A DNA stretch of 64,000 nt, taken from NCBI RefSeq assembly GCF_001687335.1, contig NZ_MAGO01000005.1, positions 1 through 64,000 on the forward strand, given 5' to 3'. The first letter of the stretch is position 1. Every line of letters starts with the position of its first letter. Below, one piece after another: positions 62,678 to 64,000 of the stretch. The notes beneath the pieces were generated by a model, which was given only the letters and a program-made list of their open reading frames with translations, did not search any database and had not been told where the DNA came from. The stretch comes from Dissulfuribacter thermophilus (lineage in GTDB: Bacteria; Desulfobacterota; Dissulfuribacteria; Dissulfuribacterales; Dissulfuribacteraceae). Both the position numbers and the translations under genes were made by a program.

Positions 62678-64000
62678 ATGAAAATTTGGGAAACAAACAT
62701 TTATGTCCTGACTCATTTATTCATCTTTTCTTTCTTCACCTTAACAGCGGCTGCCAATGCAAAGACTTGGCACATATATTTTATGGGCCAAAAGATGGAC
62801 TACCTTTCCGGCACAGTGCACAACCATAATGGAGAGGGGACGCTGACCATCGAAGAGAAAGATGATGCGCAAAAGACAGTGTCTATAAACATCATAACAA
62901 ATGACGGAGCCTACGACTATAACGGGGAATTCAGCGGCTATGGAAGTGAAAACACATTTGGGGCGGTAACAGATTCGGGCAATGATGATTACAGAGATAA
63001 CATTGCCGGTTATATTACATCGTCTGGGGATGTTGTGGGTAAATTGATTATAACTGACCTTAGCGCCGGCCATAATAGCAACAGCAATATTTATGACTTT
63101 TCGAGCAATGCATCTTTGTTGTCCCACCAATCTTCAACTGCTGCTGTTTCCACTACTGACCAGTGCGCCACATATAATTTTCAATCCAGCACTCTTCACA
63201 TTCCATGCCTGACCATAGGCCAGGAAAATTATTCGTTGGATCTCAAGCTAATAAATGAAAATCCAGTCCAGCTTGAGCTCCAAGGCATGGCTAAACTTCA
63301 GGATGATCAGGAGAACACTATCTTCAGAGGCTGGGTAACATTAGCGAAACCAGTGTCAGGGGCATCTTTGAACATCTACACTCTTGAAGGGAAGGCTATT
63401 TACCACTCTGAAGGCCCTGTTACCAGCGGCTTTGGCTCTTTTTTAATAGGGGTTGAAAAAAAACTCCCGTCTGATTTTCGTGTGATCTGCACTCCATCGA
63501 GCAGTGATCCCGAGCTTGCCGGCATAGAGCTAATGGCTGATGTGCGCAATTATAATCCCAACACTGACACGATCTATGTAAACGCAGTTACAACCTTGGT
63601 TAGCCGTTACATGGACAGACATAAGGACACGAACGTGACCGCTGCAATAAATACTGTCAAGGCTTTTCTGGAGATACCTGACTATGTGACAATAGGAAGG
63701 GGGTTGTCCGTCAACAATGCCTTTTTTAGTCATTTGGCATTCTTAAATGAAGCTAAAAAGAATGGGGGATTAAGTGCCTTTATTGAAATACTAATCGACG
63801 AGATGGAAACTCCAGGAAGCACCACTCATCCCTTTCCTCAACCTGAAGGGCTTCTTAAATCAATGACAGGCCCAACGGTCAATTATGTCCTGGATGGCCT
63901 AACCAAGGGGGCGTTGTCCTATGTCGGCGGCAATACTCTGGGCTGGGGATTGAAAATGTTGGGGCTTGGCTCAATTATTGATCCGGATAATGGCGCTGAA
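62678..64000 (+). CDS. Secreted protein of unknown function, truncated by the window end
   Basis: Open frame of 441 codons from ATG 62678 (CGGAGG in front) to the last base with no stop. Signal peptide MKIWETNIYVLTHLFIFSFF...AAANA, then a beta-rich region with repeated Thr/Asn/Gly (LSGTVHNHNGEGTLTIEEKD) and later a more helical part (VSRYMDRHKDTNVTAAINTV). No domain recognised. Codon and residue use looks different from the neighbours; it follows an IS remnant and an inverted repeat, so it may be an acquired surface-protein gene. Confidence 0.75.
   Translation, partial: MKIWETNIYVLTHLFIFSFFTLTAAANAKTWHIYFMGQKMDYLSGTVHNHNGEGTLTIEEKDDAQKTVSINIITNDGAYDYNGEFSGYGSENTFGAVTDSGNDDYRDNIAGYITSSGDVVGKLIITDLSAGHNSNSNIYDFSSNASLLSHQSSTAAVSTTDQCATYNFQSSTLHIPCLTIGQENYSLDLKLINENPVQLELQGMAKLQDDQENTIFRGWVTLAKPVSGASLNIYTLEGKAIYHSEGPVTSGFGSFLIGVEKKLPSDFRVICTPSSSDPELAGIELMADVRNYNPNTDTIYVNAVTTLVSRYMDRHKDTNVTAAINTVKAFLEIPDYVTIGRGLSVNNAFFSHLAFLNEAKKNGGLSAFIEILIDEMETPGSTTHPFPQPEGLLKSMTGPTVNYVLDGLTKGALSYVGGNTLGWGLKMLGLGSIIDPDNGAE

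Noticed and set aside
62741-63733. Minus-strand frames opposite the truncated secreted gene
   Set aside because: Shorter shadows of the longer plus-strand frame with signal peptide and ribosome site.

Overview
The window is chromosomal DNA of a Gram-negative bacterium: it has lipid A synthesis (LpxC), two TonB/ExbB-type outer-membrane uptake systems and several lipobox proteins. The gene mix (FeoABC, CCG-domain Fe-S protein, DUF1844, DUF2760/Hsp70 cluster, TreT plus OtsAB, many genes with strong AGGAGG sites) looks most like an anaerobic member of the Desulfobacterota (deltaproteobacteria). That assignment is an inference from gene content, not a database result.

Layout. 179-2339: CorA and an unknown lipoprotein. 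2472-12711: a cobalamin-riboswitch operon with a TonB receptor, a DUF2162 membrane protein, an ExbB-like channel, DUF2149, an exported BtuF-CbiZ fusion and an exported, membrane-anchored CobN-like protein. 12737-18006: a second TonB system (ExbB, ExbD, TonB, receptor, DUF4198 protein, NikL-like protein) with two NikR-type palindromes, probably for nickel. 18025-22101: iron region with DtxR-FeoA and divergent feoA-feoB-feoC; feoB is frameshifted. 22154-27709 (minus): Fe-S oxidoreductase subunit, a 5'-nucleotidase-like protein read through an in-frame UGA, HD hydrolase, holA, proC and a Fur-FeoA fusion. 27866-36489: housekeeping genes (radical SAM, trmL, tRNA-Ala, flaG, M23 peptidase, xseA, DUF1844, ispE, tRNA-Gln, prs, rplY, pth). 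36486-44759: M23 peptidase, a 1301-residue M1-ChaN-PDZ-CDF fusion, a gate-domain membrane protein and Hsp20. 45073-49512: trehalose cluster (DUF5752, TreT, OtsB, OtsA). 49522-58845 (minus): HEAT protein, Hsp70-like, DUF2760, RNase II/R-like, lipoprotein, hisB, DsrE-like, ilvD. 59190-62067: rnc, era, lpxC, tRNA-Pro. 62068-64000: IS110-type remnant and the start of a secreted protein cut by the window edge.

How they may work together. The first 18 kb is a metal/tetrapyrrole uptake island: B12 controls the corrinoid part through the riboswitch, and a NikR-like operator pair probably controls the nickel part. Iron is handled next door by FeoABC under a DtxR-type regulator with two operator-like palindromes in the divergent promoter region; a second regulator (Fur) also carries a C-terminal FeoA domain.

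A family of about 230-260 bp repeats with inverted ends and conserved hairpins (three full copies, several solo ends) is scattered among the genes; one copy supplies the end of otsB. The points most worth a second look are the exported corrinoid operon, the M1-ChaN-PDZ-CDF fusion, the in-frame UGA gene with a SECIS-like hairpin, the NikR-type sites, and the repeat family.
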